Source of the DNA: Parvularculaceae bacterium | GTDB taxonomy: Bacteria; Pseudomonadota; Alphaproteobacteria; Caulobacterales; Parvularculaceae | DNA length: 64,000 bases | Assembly: GCA_028280115.1 (NCBI GenBank) | Contig: JANQMJ010000018.1 | Span: 1-64,000, forward strand | Reading direction: 5' to 3' | Shown here: piece after piece, positions 25,166-33,480 of the stretch | How the letters are laid out: each line of letters begins with the position of its first letter | Numbering within the stretch: position 1 is the first letter of the stretch | Made by a program: the position numbers and the translations under genes | The notes under the pieces: model-generated | What the model was told of the DNA's origin: nothing | Databases searched by the model: none | Seen by the model: only the letters and a program-made list of their open reading frames with translations

Positions 25166-26560
25166 ATGACGCATCGCGATGCTATCCACGTCATCGGCGC
25201 GGGCCTCGCCGGGGCCGAAGCCGCCTGGCAGGCGGCCCAGGCCGGCGCGCCCGTCGTGCTGCACGAAATGCGCCCTTTGCGCCAAACCGAAGCGCACAAG
25301 ACCGCGGCGTTCGCCGAACTGGTCTGCTCTAATTCATTCCGCTCGGACGATGCCCAGGCCAACGCGGTCGGGCTTTTGCATGAGGAAATGCGCCGCGCCG
25401 GGTCGCTGATCATGCGGGCGGCGGACGCGCATAAAGTGCCCGCCGGCGGCGCGCTCGCGGTCGATCGCGACGGGTTTTCGGGCGCTGTAACGAGCGCTGT
25501 CGAGGCCCATCCCAATATCGACATCAGCCGCGAAGAAATCGTCGGCCTGCCGCCCGAAGACTGGCGCCATGTCATCGTGGCAACCGGGCCGTTAACTTCG
25601 CCGCCGCTTGCACAGGCCATTCATGGGCTGACCGGCGAGGATGCGCTTGCCTTTTTCGACGCCATCGCGCCGATCGTTTATCGCGACACCATCGATTTCG
25701 AGATCGCCTGGATGCAGTCGCGTTACGACAAAAAGGGACCCGGCGGCGACGGCGCGGATTACATCAACTGCCCGCTCGACCAGCAACAATATGAAGCGTT
25801 CATCAAGGCATTGCTGGCAGGCGACAAAACCGAATTTAGAGACTGGGAAAAGGACACGCCTTATTTCGAGGGTTGCCTGCCGATCGAGGTCATGGCCGTG
25901 CGCGGCGCCCAAACCTTGCGCTTCGGTCCTATGAAGCCGGTCGGCCTGACCGATCCGCGCACCGGCGCGCGGCCTTACGCCGTCGTCCAGTTGCGCCAGG
26001 ACAATGCGCTCGGCACGCTCTACAATATGGTCGGTTTTCAGACTAAGCTTAAATACGGCGCTCAGGCGGCGATCTTCCGCACGATCCCCGGTCTTGGGCG
26101 CGCCGAATTCGCCCGGCTCGGCGGCATTCATCGCAATACATTTCTCAATGCCCCGGTCCTGCTCGATCAGACCCTGTGCCTGAGGGCGCGTCCCGCTTTG
26201 CGTTTCGCCGGCCAGATCACAGGCGTGGAAGGCTATCTTGAAAGCGCCGCCATCGGCCTCCTGGCGGGACGCTTCGCCGCCGCTGAAGCCGCCGGCGCAA
26301 TGATCGCCCCGCCGCCGGAAACGACCGCCCTGGGCGCCCTGCTCGGGCACATCACCGGCGGCCATGTAGGCGCGAAAACCTTTCAGCCCATGAACGTCAA
26401 TTTCGGCCTCTTTCCGACCATCGCTGTGCCGAAAACGGATGCTTCAGGCCGCCGTCTCAAGGGTAAGGAAAAGGGTCTCGCAAGAAAGCGCGCGATTTGC
26501 GCACGCGCCCTCACCGCCCTTAAGGCCTGGCTGGAACCGACTTCGCTCGCCGCCGAATAG
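25166..26560 (+). CDS. trmFO: methylenetetrahydrofolate--tRNA-(uracil-5-)-methyltransferase TrmFO
   Basis: Folate- and FAD-dependent enzyme that makes 5-methyluridine at position 54 in the T loop of tRNA. The FAD motif is [13 protein letters not shown] near the start; [25 protein letters not shown] carries the conserved Cys-Ser-Asn-Ser; [19 protein letters not shown] and [13 protein letters not shown] are strong family blocks, and the second conserved Cys is in NCPLD. At 464 residues it is full length. It ends at a strong hairpin. Confidence 0.96.
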   Translation: MTHRDAIHVIGAGLAGAEAAWQAAQAGAPVVLHEMRPLRQTEAHKTAAFAELVCSNSFRSDDAQANAVGLLHEEMRRAGSLIMRAADAHKVPAGGALAVDRDGFSGAVTSAVEAHPNIDISREEIVGLPPEDWRHVIVATGPLTSPPLAQAIHGLTGEDALAFFDAIAPIVYRDTIDFEIAWMQSRYDKKGPGGDGADYINCPLDQQQYEAFIKALLAGDKTEFRDWEKDTPYFEGCLPIEVMAVRGAQTLRFGPMKPVGLTDPRTGARPYAVVQLRQDNALGTLYNMVGFQTKLKYGAQAAIFRTIPGLGRAEFARLGGIHRNTFLNAPVLLDQTLCLRARPALRFAGQITGVEGYLESAAIGLLAGRFAAAEAAGAMIAPPPETTALGALLGHITGGHVGAKTFQPMNVNFGLFPTIAVPKTDASGRRLKGKEKGLARKRAICARALTALKAWLEPTSLAAE

Positions 26561-26578
26561 GGCCTCCAATACGAAAAT

Positions 26579-26606
26579 GGCCGCAGCGAGAAGACTCGCT
26601 GCGGCC
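26579..26606 (+). terminator. hairpin downstream of trmFO
   Basis: GGCCGCAGCGAG and CTCGCTGCGGCC form a perfect 12-bp stem with an AAGA loop, 19 bases after the trmFO stop. No T run follows, so it may stabilise the RNA end or act with Rho rather than be a classical intrinsic terminator. Confidence 0.5.
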
Positions 26607-26722
26607 GCCCGACGTGCAGCAGGGGGAGATCACCGCACGGCCGGGATATCGTAAACTTTCATATGATCAGAGAAGCAATCGCTTATCTTGTCCAGTCCGT
26701 GAAAAAATGTTTAGGTCAAGCG

Positions 26723-26749
26723 CCCTAAAATCCTGCGGGGATTTAGGGA
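26723..26749. promoter_or_regulatory. inverted repeat upstream of the TetR gene, possible operator
   Basis: CCCTAAAATCC and GGATTTAGGG form a near-perfect inverted repeat with a short GC loop, about 50 bases before the TetR start. TetR regulators usually bind such sites upstream of their own gene; binding is inferred. Confidence 0.35.
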
Positions 26750-26797
26750 TGTGTGGCCGGGCCGTCAACTCGATGGGGGGGGGATTTTTTGCGTATC

Positions 26798-27487
26798 ATG
26801 TCGCGTGCGCAACAAAATATCGAGAAAAGAAAAGCGATTGGCGCGATCCGCGCGCATTTGAACGTGCTACGAGAGCACCGGCCATCTCTGATCCTGTCAA
26901 ACGGCAAATCGGCAAGAACACGGGCAAAAATCGAGCAAATCATTCGCTCCGCGCGAGCGGTATTCACACAAGCGGGCCATGCCGGCCTCTCCCTTAGAAA
27001 AGTCGCCGCGCATGCCGGGGTCGCGGTCGGCAATCTCAACTATTATTTCCCGACCAAACGCGCCCTGCTCGACGCGATGCTGCGCGAAACGCTGGCGAAC
27101 TATGTCGAGGAACACCTCGCCCAGTTCGAGGCCGACAGCGACTCGCCGCTCGACATCCTCTTGAACGTCATCGCGTTTTACGCCCGCAACGCAAAGGCCT
27201 CGCATCAATTTTTCTATCAGATGTGGGGCTATGCGGGTTGCGACGAAAAGGCGATGGAAACGGTGCGCAGTCTTTACCAGCCCATCGGGCGGTTCGTTTA
27301 TTATCTCGTCCGCGCCGCTAATCCCGAACTCAACGATGCGGAAATTCGGCGCGCGACCTTGCAGATTTTCGCGCTCGAGGAAGGCTATAAGCTGTTCATG
27401 GGCCTGGGGCCCAGGGACGCCGACGTGTTTGCGACGGCGGAAGAGGATATTCGCATACTGACACGACAGATCGTTTTCGCCGAATGA
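26798..27487 (+). CDS. TetR family transcriptional regulator
   Basis: About 229 residues from the ATG at 26798, which is preceded by a G-rich run as ribosome site. The HTH is offset by a 35-residue basic leader: TRAKIEQIIRSARAVFTQAGHAGLSLRKVAAHAGVAVGNLNYYFPTKRALLDAML has the TetR helix-turn-helix and the NxYYFxxK signature. The remaining helices form the ligand and dimer domain; the ligand is unknown. No divergent efflux or metabolic gene is adjacent, so the target is not obvious from context. Confidence 0.88.
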   Translation: MSRAQQNIEKRKAIGAIRAHLNVLREHRPSLILSNGKSARTRAKIEQIIRSARAVFTQAGHAGLSLRKVAAHAGVAVGNLNYYFPTKRALLDAMLRETLANYVEEHLAQFEADSDSPLDILLNVIAFYARNAKASHQFFYQMWGYAGCDEKAMETVRSLYQPIGRFVYYLVRAANPELNDAEIRRATLQIFALEEGYKLFMGLGPRDADVFATAEEDIRILTRQIVFAE

Positions 27488-27526
27488 TCTTCGCTCTTGC
27501 CTAAGGGCAAGAGGACGTTTGCCGAT

Positions 27527-27721
27527 CTAAAGCTTGAACAGCTTTTCCGCCTCGGAACGGGTGTCGCCGCGATCCTTCATCGCGGCCTCGCATCGGGCAA
27601 TTTCCGCTTTGAGCGACGCAATGCGCTCTTCAAGATCGCCGACCGACATGGTGTAAAGGTCTTGCTTGGCGAGAAATCCTAAGGTTAGGTCCGGTTTTTC
27701 ATTAATCGGTTCGTCGTCCAT
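27527..27721 (-). CDS. DUF1192 family small protein
   Basis: A 64-residue protein with the DUF1192 pattern: an acidic start (MDDEPINEKPDL), then LYTMSVGDLEERIASLKAEIARCEAAM, an amphipathic helix likely to form a coiled coil, and a short Ser/Glu tail. Function unknown. Divergent from the downstream quinone oxidoreductase gene, which is its usual neighbour in several alphaproteobacteria as I recall. Confidence 0.82.
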   Translation of the reverse strand: MDDEPINEKPDLTLGFLAKQDLYTMSVGDLEERIASLKAEIARCEAAMKDRGDTRSEAEKLFKL

Positions 27722-27805
27722 CGCGGGCGCTCCTTCAAGCGGCGCGGCAGTTTGCGAAATTGCGGCGGCCGGTTCAAGAATACGTCACAAACAAAGGCGC
27801 TTGCC

Positions 27806-28810
27806 GTGACCGACGCTCAACCCGCCCTTCCCGCCGAAATGGCCGCCGTTGAAATCACAACGCCCGGCGGCCCGAAGGTTTTAAAGCCTGCATCCCGGCC
27901 GGTCCCCGCGCCCGGGCCGAACGACGTGCTGATCAAAGTCGCCGCTGCGGGCGTTAATCGCCCGGACGTTCTGCAGCGCTTGGGACATTACCCACCCCCG
28001 CCCGGCGCGAGCGACATTCCCGGCCTTGAAGTCGCCGGCGCCGTCGCCGCCCTGGGCGCAGAGGTTTCTGGCTGGAAAATCGGCGATTCTGTTTGTGCGC
28101 TCCTGCCCGGCGGCGGCTATGCGCAATATGCGCTCGCCGACGCCGGGGCCTGCCTGCCGGCGCCGAAAGGCTTGAGCCTTGAAGAAGCCGCCGCTCTGCC
28201 AGAGACGGTTTTCACCGTGTGGGCGAACGTCTTCGACGACGCCGGGTTAAAGGCCGGCGAAACGCTGCTCGTGCATGGGGGAACCAGCGGCATTGGGGTC
28301 ACCGCGATCGCCATGGCCAAAGCGTTCGGCGCGAACGTCATCGCAACCGCAGGAAGCGATGAGAAATGCGCGGCCTGCCTGCGCCTCGGCGCGGACGCCG
28401 CTTATCATTATGAAAAGGACGCGTGGGAACAAGACATCGCAACTAAAGGCGGGGCCGATGTCGTGCTCGACATGGCCGGCGGCGATTTCGTCGCGCGCAA
28501 TCTTTCCTGCCTCAATCCCGGCGGCCGCCATGTTTCCATCGCGTTTTTGCGCGGCGCGATGGCGCGCGTGAACATCCTTGCGGTCATGCAAAAGCGCCTG
28601 CGCCTTTCCGGCTCGACCTTGCGGGCCCGGCCGGCGGCGGAAAAGGCGCGCCTTGCCGCCGATATCCGCCGCGAAGTTTGGCCGCGCATCAAACGGGGCG
28701 ACATAAGGCCGACGCTCGACAGCGCATTCGCGCTCGCCGAGGCCGCCAAGGCCCACGCCCGGATGGAGGCGGGCGGCCATATCGGCAAAATCATCCTCAA
28801 AGTCGACTGA
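27806..28810 (+). CDS. NAD(P)H quinone oxidoreductase, zinc-less MDR family
   Basis: Medium-chain dehydrogenase/reductase without catalytic zinc, of the PIG3/zeta-crystallin type, reducing quinones or enones with NADPH. The GTG at 27806 (VTDAQPALPAEM) is the likely start. Seen are VNRPDVLQRLGHYPPPPGASDIPGLEVAG, the catalytic-domain core, and the cofactor motif TLLVHGGTSGIGVTAIAMAKAFGANVIATA. HARMEAGGHIGKIILKV is the usual end. Substrate range is not predictable. Confidence 0.88.
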   Translation: MTDAQPALPAEMAAVEITTPGGPKVLKPASRPVPAPGPNDVLIKVAAAGVNRPDVLQRLGHYPPPPGASDIPGLEVAGAVAALGAEVSGWKIGDSVCALLPGGGYAQYALADAGACLPAPKGLSLEEAAALPETVFTVWANVFDDAGLKAGETLLVHGGTSGIGVTAIAMAKAFGANVIATAGSDEKCAACLRLGADAAYHYEKDAWEQDIATKGGADVVLDMAGGDFVARNLSCLNPGGRHVSIAFLRGAMARVNILAVMQKRLRLSGSTLRARPAAEKARLAADIRREVWPRIKRGDIRPTLDSAFALAEAAKAHARMEAGGHIGKIILKVD

Positions 28811-28962
28811 CGCGCCTTGGCGCGACCCGCCAGAACCGCTATAGGGACGGGCAATCGCGTGTCTTACGCGGCGCTTTCCCCGACAATCCGGCGGCAAGCG
28901 CGGCGCTCCGGAAGGGGCGCCGGACGAACGGATTTTGCTGACGACCAGCACTGGAGACAGAT

Positions 28963-29676
28963 ATGGCCGACCGACCGCTCATGCCCATCGCCACCGCCGT
29001 GTGGCTGATCGACAATACGGCCCTCACCTTCGATCAGATTGCCGAGTTCTGCGGGCTCCATCCCCTGCATGTCAAAGGCGTCGCCGACGGCGACGTGGGC
29101 GCGGGCGTGCGCGGCATCGATCCCATCACGACCCATCAGCTGACCCGCGAGGAGATCGAAAAGGGCGAGGCCGATCCCAAATACCAGCTTAAGCTTTCCC
29201 GGCCGAAAACCATCGTCGCGGACAAGCCGCGCAAGGGCCCGCGCTATACCCCGGTGTCCAAGCGCCAGAACCGTCCCGACGCTATCGCCTGGATGGTGCG
29301 CAACCATCCCGAAGTGCCCGATTCGCAAATCGCCAAGCTCCTTGGCACGACCAAAACCACCATTCAGGCCGTGCGCGACCGCACCCATTGGAACTCGGCC
29401 AATATCCAGCCGCAGGATCCGGTGGGGCTCGGTCTGTGCACGCAGATCGAACTCGACGCCGTGGTGCGCAAGGCGGCGGCGAAAAAAGCGAAAATGAAAC
29501 CCGCCGAACAACCGGCCGGTCCTTCGCTCAAACCGGCCGCGGAAACCACCGCGCCGACCGAACCGCCTGCGCCGGTCGCTGCGGAAGAAAAGGACGAAGC
29601 GCCGGCGGGCGAACTCGATCTCGATAAGGTCTTCGCCAAGCTGGGCGGCTCGGAAACCAGCAGCGACGAGCGCTAA
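28963..29676 (+). CDS. trcR: cell-cycle transcriptional regulator TrcR (DUF1013)
   Basis: A 237-residue protein whose first 165 residues match DUF1013: MPIATAVWLIDNTALTFDQIAEFCGLHPLHV, GIDPITTHQLTREEI, RPKTIVADKPRKGPRYTPVSKRQNRPDAIAWMVRNHPEV and TKTTIQAVRDRTHW, the last parts looking like helix-turn-helix DNA-binding segments. The family includes TrcR, described as a cell-cycle transcriptional regulator. The C-terminus is a low-complexity Ala/Pro/Glu tail. Convergent 4-base overlap with the SDR gene. Confidence 0.88.
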   Translation: MADRPLMPIATAVWLIDNTALTFDQIAEFCGLHPLHVKGVADGDVGAGVRGIDPITTHQLTREEIEKGEADPKYQLKLSRPKTIVADKPRKGPRYTPVSKRQNRPDAIAWMVRNHPEVPDSQIAKLLGTTKTTIQAVRDRTHWNSANIQPQDPVGLGLCTQIELDAVVRKAAAKKAKMKPAEQPAGPSLKPAAETTAPTEPPAPVAAEEKDEAPAGELDLDKVFAKLGGSETSSDER

Positions 29677-30461
29677 TCCTCGTCGTCTTCCTTCTTCGTC
29701 GCCGGTTCGATCTGCGCCAGGCGTCCGCCGTCCACGTAAAGCGTCTGGCCGGTGATATATGAGGCTGCGTCGCTGGCGAGAAAGAACACCACTTCCGCGA
29801 CCTCTTCCGGATCGCCGATCCGCTTGAGCGGCGTGACGTCGCGCAGGCGACGGCTTTCCGCATCGCCGGCGATGTCGCCTTTAATCGCGCCGACGCCGAC
29901 CGCATTAACCCGCACGTCGTGCGGCGAAAGCGCCAGCGCGATCGCCTTGGTGAGCTGATGCAGCCCACCCTGCGAGGCGGCGAATGCCACATGATCGGCC
30001 GCCGCGGTCACCGCCTCGACCGAACCGATATTGACGATCACGCCCGGCGGCGTGGGTTGCGTTTCGTTTTCCGCCTGTTTGACGAAGTGCTTGGCCACGG
30101 CCTGATCGATCAGGAAGGCGCCGCGAATATTGGCGGCGACGACGCGGTCGAAATCTTCTTCGCTGGTTTCGAAAAACGGCGCCGAGAAATGCATCATGCC
30201 GGTATGCGCCAGGACGTCGATCCGGCCGTAGGTTTCGAGCGCTTCGGCGATGATATTGTGCACATGCAGCCGATTGGCGACATCGGCGTGAACAAAGACG
30301 GCCTCGGCGCCGGCGGCGCTCAGTTCCTTGGCAAGGGCCTGACCGGTTTCTTCGTCAGTGTCCGCCAGCACCAACCGATCGCCAGCGGCGGCGAACCGCC
30401 TGGCGCACGCCGCGCCAACGCCTTTCGCTGCGCTGGTAATGATTACCGACCGGCCTGGCAT
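29673..30461 (-). CDS. SDR family oxidoreductase
   Basis: Classical short-chain dehydrogenase of about 262 residues from the ATG at 30461. The cofactor motif is TSAAKGVGAACARRFAAAG (T-G-x-x-x-G-x-G type, with Ser-Ala-Ala replacing the first Gly), the NNAG-equivalent is LAHTGMMHF, and the C-terminal ITGQTLYVDGGRLA is typical. The catalytic Ser (NIGSVEAV) is present but the usual Tyr-x-x-x-Lys is replaced: VAFAASQGGLHQLTK has Phe at the Tyr position. The enzyme may be inactive as an oxidoreductase or use different chemistry. Confidence 0.85.
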   Translation of the reverse strand: MPGRSVIITSAAKGVGAACARRFAAAGDRLVLADTDEETGQALAKELSAAGAEAVFVHADVANRLHVHNIIAEALETYGRIDVLAHTGMMHFSAPFFETSEEDFDRVVAANIRGAFLIDQAVAKHFVKQAENETQPTPPGVIVNIGSVEAVTAAADHVAFAASQGGLHQLTKAIALALSPHDVRVNAVGVGAIKGDIAGDAESRRLRDVTPLKRIGDPEEVAEVVFFLASDAASYITGQTLYVDGGRLAQIEPATKKEDDED

Positions 30462-30588
30462 AGATTTATCGCTTTCACAAAAAACGCCCCGCCGGGCGCG
30501 CATCATGCGCTGCCGTTACAGGCGAGGCGTTCGGTTCCATACTGTGTTCGTTGATCGGGTCCGGCGAAGCGACGCGCTCCGCTGTGGC

Positions 30589-30768
30589 TCAATTCGGTTT
30601 CATCTGTAAACGGAGTTCTTCCATCTGATCTTTAATACGAAGTTTTTCTCGTTTGAGTTCTACTACGCGGATTTCATCGAAGGCGGGGTGTTTTATCTCG
30701 GCGGCAATCGCAGCCTCCAGCTCTTGGTGTCGCTTGCTGAGCGTATCCATGTGAGCTTTTGTCGCCAT
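30589..30768 (-). CDS. YdcH (DUF465) family small protein
   Basis: A 59-residue protein, MATKAHMDTLSKRHQELEAAI... to LRLQMKPN, with the DUF465 pattern: a helical hairpin containing HQELEAAIAAE and VVELKREKLRIKDQMEEL. It is strongly charged and likely dimerises as a coiled coil. The ATG follows a perfect AGGAGG ribosome site 7 bases away. Function unknown. A second, longer family member is encoded at 31513. Confidence 0.85.
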   Translation of the reverse strand: MATKAHMDTLSKRHQELEAAIAAEIKHPAFDEIRVVELKREKLRIKDQMEELRLQMKPN

Positions 30769-30937
30769 AATCGGCCTCCTTTTTGAGATGATCGCTTATT
30801 AAACCACATTGCCCCGAGGATTGTCACGGCGACTTCAGTAAACACGCGTTGAGCATAACCGCGCCTTGGTTGACAGAACGCCTCCGGGACCCGCGCCAAC
30901 TCCTTGACTCTCCTTAAATTTTAGCGGCGAATAGGCC

Positions 30938-31516
30938 ATGGTCGAGAATCGCGCGGTCGATGAAATCGCAGACAGGACCGAGCCGGATTTCTGGTCCTGG
31001 TCGCTTGATCGCTATGGGCGCGAAGGCGCTGAGTCGGCGTGCTTGCGCCTGCAGGACGGATTCGGGCTCAACGTCAACATCCTCTTATGGGCGTGCTGGT
31101 GCGCAGAGCGCTATGACGCCGCGCCGGAATTGGCCATGCGCAAGGCGATCGATATCTGCGCGCAGTGGAACCGCGAAGTCACCGCCGCTCTGCGCGGCGC
31201 CAGACGGTATTTGAAAACCCAAGAGCAAGTCGCCGGCGCCAAAGCCTTGCGCGACGACATCAAGACCGCCGAGCTTGCCGCGGAAAAGATCGAACAGGCC
31301 GCGCTTGAAAACCTCGCCCATACAGCGCTGACGCCGGCGAGCGACAGCCATGCTGCGCATGTCCAAACCCGCGCGCGGCGCAACCTTGCCGCCTATGCGG
31401 CGCTCGCCGGTGCGGCCAAACGAGACGGTTTTTCCACTTCGTTGCTTCACGATTTGATCGACCATATCTTCGAAAATGGGTCCGAAGACGGCGCCGGAGA
31501 GGGTTTGGGGCGATGA
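30938..31516 (+). CDS. TIGR02444 family protein
   Basis: A 192-residue soluble protein. The N-terminal half carries the family pattern FWSWSLDRYGREGAESACLRLQDGFGLNVNILLWACW, followed by a helical stretch with ARRYLKTQEQ. The rest is Ala-rich helices. The function of the family is unknown. It overlaps the following YdcH gene by 4 bases and is therefore translationally coupled to it. Confidence 0.8.
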   Translation: MVENRAVDEIADRTEPDFWSWSLDRYGREGAESACLRLQDGFGLNVNILLWACWCAERYDAAPELAMRKAIDICAQWNREVTAALRGARRYLKTQEQVAGAKALRDDIKTAELAAEKIEQAALENLAHTALTPASDSHAAHVQTRARRNLAAYAALAGAAKRDGFSTSLLHDLIDHIFENGSEDGAGEGLGR

Positions 31517-31815
31517 TCGAGGACGATCCCCCGCATGACGGCAAGGACGAGAAAAAACCGCGTTTAACATTGCTCGACGAGAAGCAGTTTTCAGCGCGCG
31601 ATGAGGATTTCGCCGGCGCCAATGATGAGGCGCTGGCGATCCGTCTCGCCACCCTTGAAGAAGAACATCGCGATCTTGACGCAGCGATCCGCGCCCTTGA
31701 GCAAAGCGCGCCCTATGAGCGCCTGGCCATAGCCCGGCTGAAAAAGAAAAAGCTCCAGCTCAAGGATCAAATCCAGAAAATCAAAGACGCGATGCTGCCT
31801 GACATTATTGCTTAA
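31513..31815 (+). CDS. YdcH (DUF465) family protein with acidic N-terminus
   Basis: A 100-residue protein. The C-terminal half matches DUF465: ALAIRLATLEEEHRDLDAAIRALEQSAPYERLAIARLKKKKLQLKDQIQKI, the same helical hairpin as the 59-residue paralogue at 30589. The first 40 residues are acidic and unstructured-looking. Coupled to TIGR02444 by an ATGA overlap. Role unknown. Confidence 0.82.
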   Translation: MIEDDPPHDGKDEKKPRLTLLDEKQFSARDEDFAGANDEALAIRLATLEEEHRDLDAAIRALEQSAPYERLAIARLKKKKLQLKDQIQKIKDAMLPDIIA

Positions 31816-31821
31816 GGCGTC

Positions 31822-32538
31822 TTATCTGCGCCGCTTGGCCTCATACATGGCGTCGTCCGCGCGCTCCATGGTCTCCGCCGCGGAATGGCCGCGGCCGATT
31901 TCCACCGCGCCCCAGGAGACATGCGCGGCGAAAGTTGCATCCTTGAACGTCACCGGGGTTTCGGCGATCAGCGTCGCCAATTCTTCTCCCTTGTGTTGTG
32001 CAACCGCTTTGTCAGCCTGCATCAAGAGCACGCCGAATTCATCGCCGCCGAGACGACCGACGGCGTCAGTCTGGCGGACATTCGCCGTGATCACATTCGC
32101 CACATGGGCCAGCGCGGCGTCGCCGGCGCTGTGGCCCATCTTGTCGTTGATGATTTTCAAATCGTTGAGGTCGATGAAGATTAAGCTCGCCTGCATGGCG
32201 TAACGATCCATCATGCCGAGCGCGCGTTCGAGTTCGCGCGCGAAGGCGCGTCGGTTGTAAATATCGAGCAGCGGATCGCGGTCAGCAAGCTTTTCAAGAT
32301 CGCTCATGCGCTCCTGGGCCTGAGCGAGCTCTGCCCGCAACTCTTGCATTTCCGTCAGAAGCGACATCAGCGCGTCGCGCACGCGCGGGGTTAGCTCGCT
32401 TTCCGGCACGCCCAGAAGGGAGATGCGATCGACCGGTGAAACCGGCGCAGCTTTATCGGCCGCCGGTGATCCGGCGGCGCGGCTGGTCTTTGTCGCTTGC
32501 GCCGCTCGAGGCGCTTTTGGCGCATCGCCGACTTTCAT
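31822..32538 (-). CDS. GGDEF-domain diguanylate cyclase
   Basis: From the ATG at 32538 (after AAGGACGG) about 238 residues. An Ala/Pro-rich leader, then a short coiled coil (LLTEMQELRAELAQAQERMSDLEKL), then a GGDEF domain: RDPLLDIYNRRAF, FIDLNDLKIINDKMGHSAGDAAL and the intact active-site loop LGGDEFGVLL. The substrate-binding and metal residues are present, so it probably makes cyclic di-GMP from GTP. An RxxD inhibitory site four residues before GGDEF is RQTD (with linker), possibly functional. No sensor domain or membrane anchor is seen. Divergent from purE. Confidence 0.88.
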   Translation of the reverse strand: MKVGDAPKAPRAAQATKTSRAAGSPAADKAAPVSPVDRISLLGVPESELTPRVRDALMSLLTEMQELRAELAQAQERMSDLEKLADRDPLLDIYNRRAFARELERALGMMDRYAMQASLIFIDLNDLKIINDKMGHSAGDAALAHVANVITANVRQTDAVGRLGGDEFGVLLMQADKAVAQHKGEELATLIAETPVTFKDATFAAHVSWGAVEIGRGHSAAETMERADDAMYEAKRRR

Positions 32539-32826
32539 CGGTTCCGTCCTTTGTTCCGCCGGGCGTTCGCGCAACGGATCGCTTGAGCCTGTCCGTCATG
32601 CGCCGCGAATCGCTCACTGAATGTAATTTTATGCCCTCACCATATCAAATCTAACAGGATGGAAAGCTTTGATAGGCCCAAAGGACTTGAATTTTCGATT
32701 CGGCGCGGGTCCCGCTCCGTTCGTCGCTTCGCGCTTGAGACCGCTGTCGCCGCGCTTCATTTTGAAAGGGCGGATAAGGTCGCGCAGTGTCCCCTTCTGA
32801 CGCGTGACCGGCTCCCGCGTCCGGTG

Positions 32827-32877
32827 TGAGGAGGCGTCGGCTTTCGCGCCCCCGTCTGTTAGGCTGGCGTCTCCTCA
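32827..32877. other. strong hairpin in the gap before purE, possible RNA element
   Basis: TGAGGAGGCGTC can pair over 12 bases with GGCGTCTCCTCA (two or three G-U pairs), closing a 27-base loop. A second hairpin CCGGCGC/GCGCCGG follows at 32882-32917, just before the purE promoter. The 417-base gap 32539-32955 contains no credible protein gene, so a small RNA or leader is possible but unproven. Confidence 0.35.
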
Positions 32878-32900
32878 TTCCCCGGCGCATCGAAGCATTC

Positions 32901-32946
32901 TTGCCGCAGCGCGCCGGCCTGCTATAAGCCCCGTTTTCAAAACGGG
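32901..32946 (+). promoter_or_regulatory. predicted purE promoter with palindrome
   Basis: TTGCCG (32901-32906) and TATAAG (32923-32928) with a 16-base spacer. The expected transcript start falls in the palindrome CCCGTTTTCAAAACGGG (32930-32946), directly before the GGAGGG ribosome site. The palindrome could be an operator or mask the ribosome site. Confidence 0.4.
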
Positions 32947-32955
32947 CGGAGGGTC

Positions 32956-33453
32956 ATGGCGGACGCAAACACCACCCCGCAGGTCGGCATCATCATGGGA
33001 TCGCGATCGGACTGGCCGGTTATGGCGCACGCCGCTGAAATGCTGACCGAACTCGGGGTTCCTTATGAGACCAAAGTCGTTTCCGCCCATCGTACGCCGC
33101 AGCGTCTTTACGAATATGCAGAGACAGCAAAATCGCGCGGCCTCAAGGCGATCATCGCCGGGGCCGGCGGCGCGGCGCATCTGCCGGGCATGACCGCGGC
33201 GATAACGCCCCTGCCCGTCATCGGCGTGCCCATTCACTCAAAAGCGCTCAGCGGCCTCGACAGTCTGCTTTCCATCGTTCAGATGCCCAAGGGCGTGCCG
33301 GTGGCGACTGTCGCCATCGGCGAGGCGGGCGCGGCGAACGCCGGTCTTCTGGCGGCGGCGATGCTGGCGGCCCACGATGAAGCGTTGGCCGCGCGTCTTG
33401 ACGCATGGCGCGAAAAGCAAACCGCCGGCGTCGCCGAAACCGTCGAGGATTAG
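32956..33453 (+). CDS. purE: 5-(carboxyamino)imidazole ribonucleotide mutase
   Basis: Class I PurE, converting N5-CAIR to CAIR in purine synthesis. The 165 residues show [16 protein letters not shown] with the substrate-binding [19 protein letters not shown] with the catalytic His, and [24 protein letters not shown] site precedes the ATG. First gene of purE-purK (27-base gap). Confidence 0.97.
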   Translation: MADANTTPQVGIIMGSRSDWPVMAHAAEMLTELGVPYETKVVSAHRTPQRLYEYAETAKSRGLKAIIAGAGGAAHLPGMTAAITPLPVIGVPIHSKALSGLDSLLSIVQMPKGVPVATVAIGEAGAANAGLLAAAMLAAHDEALAARLDAWREKQTAGVAETVED

Positions 33454-33480
33454 CAAACCCTTCTTCAAGGCCCCGCGCGC

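Noticed and set aside
30358-30609. Plus-strand frames over the SDR gene's start
   Set aside because: Shadow of the SDR gene and the YdcH gene, with no independent evidence.
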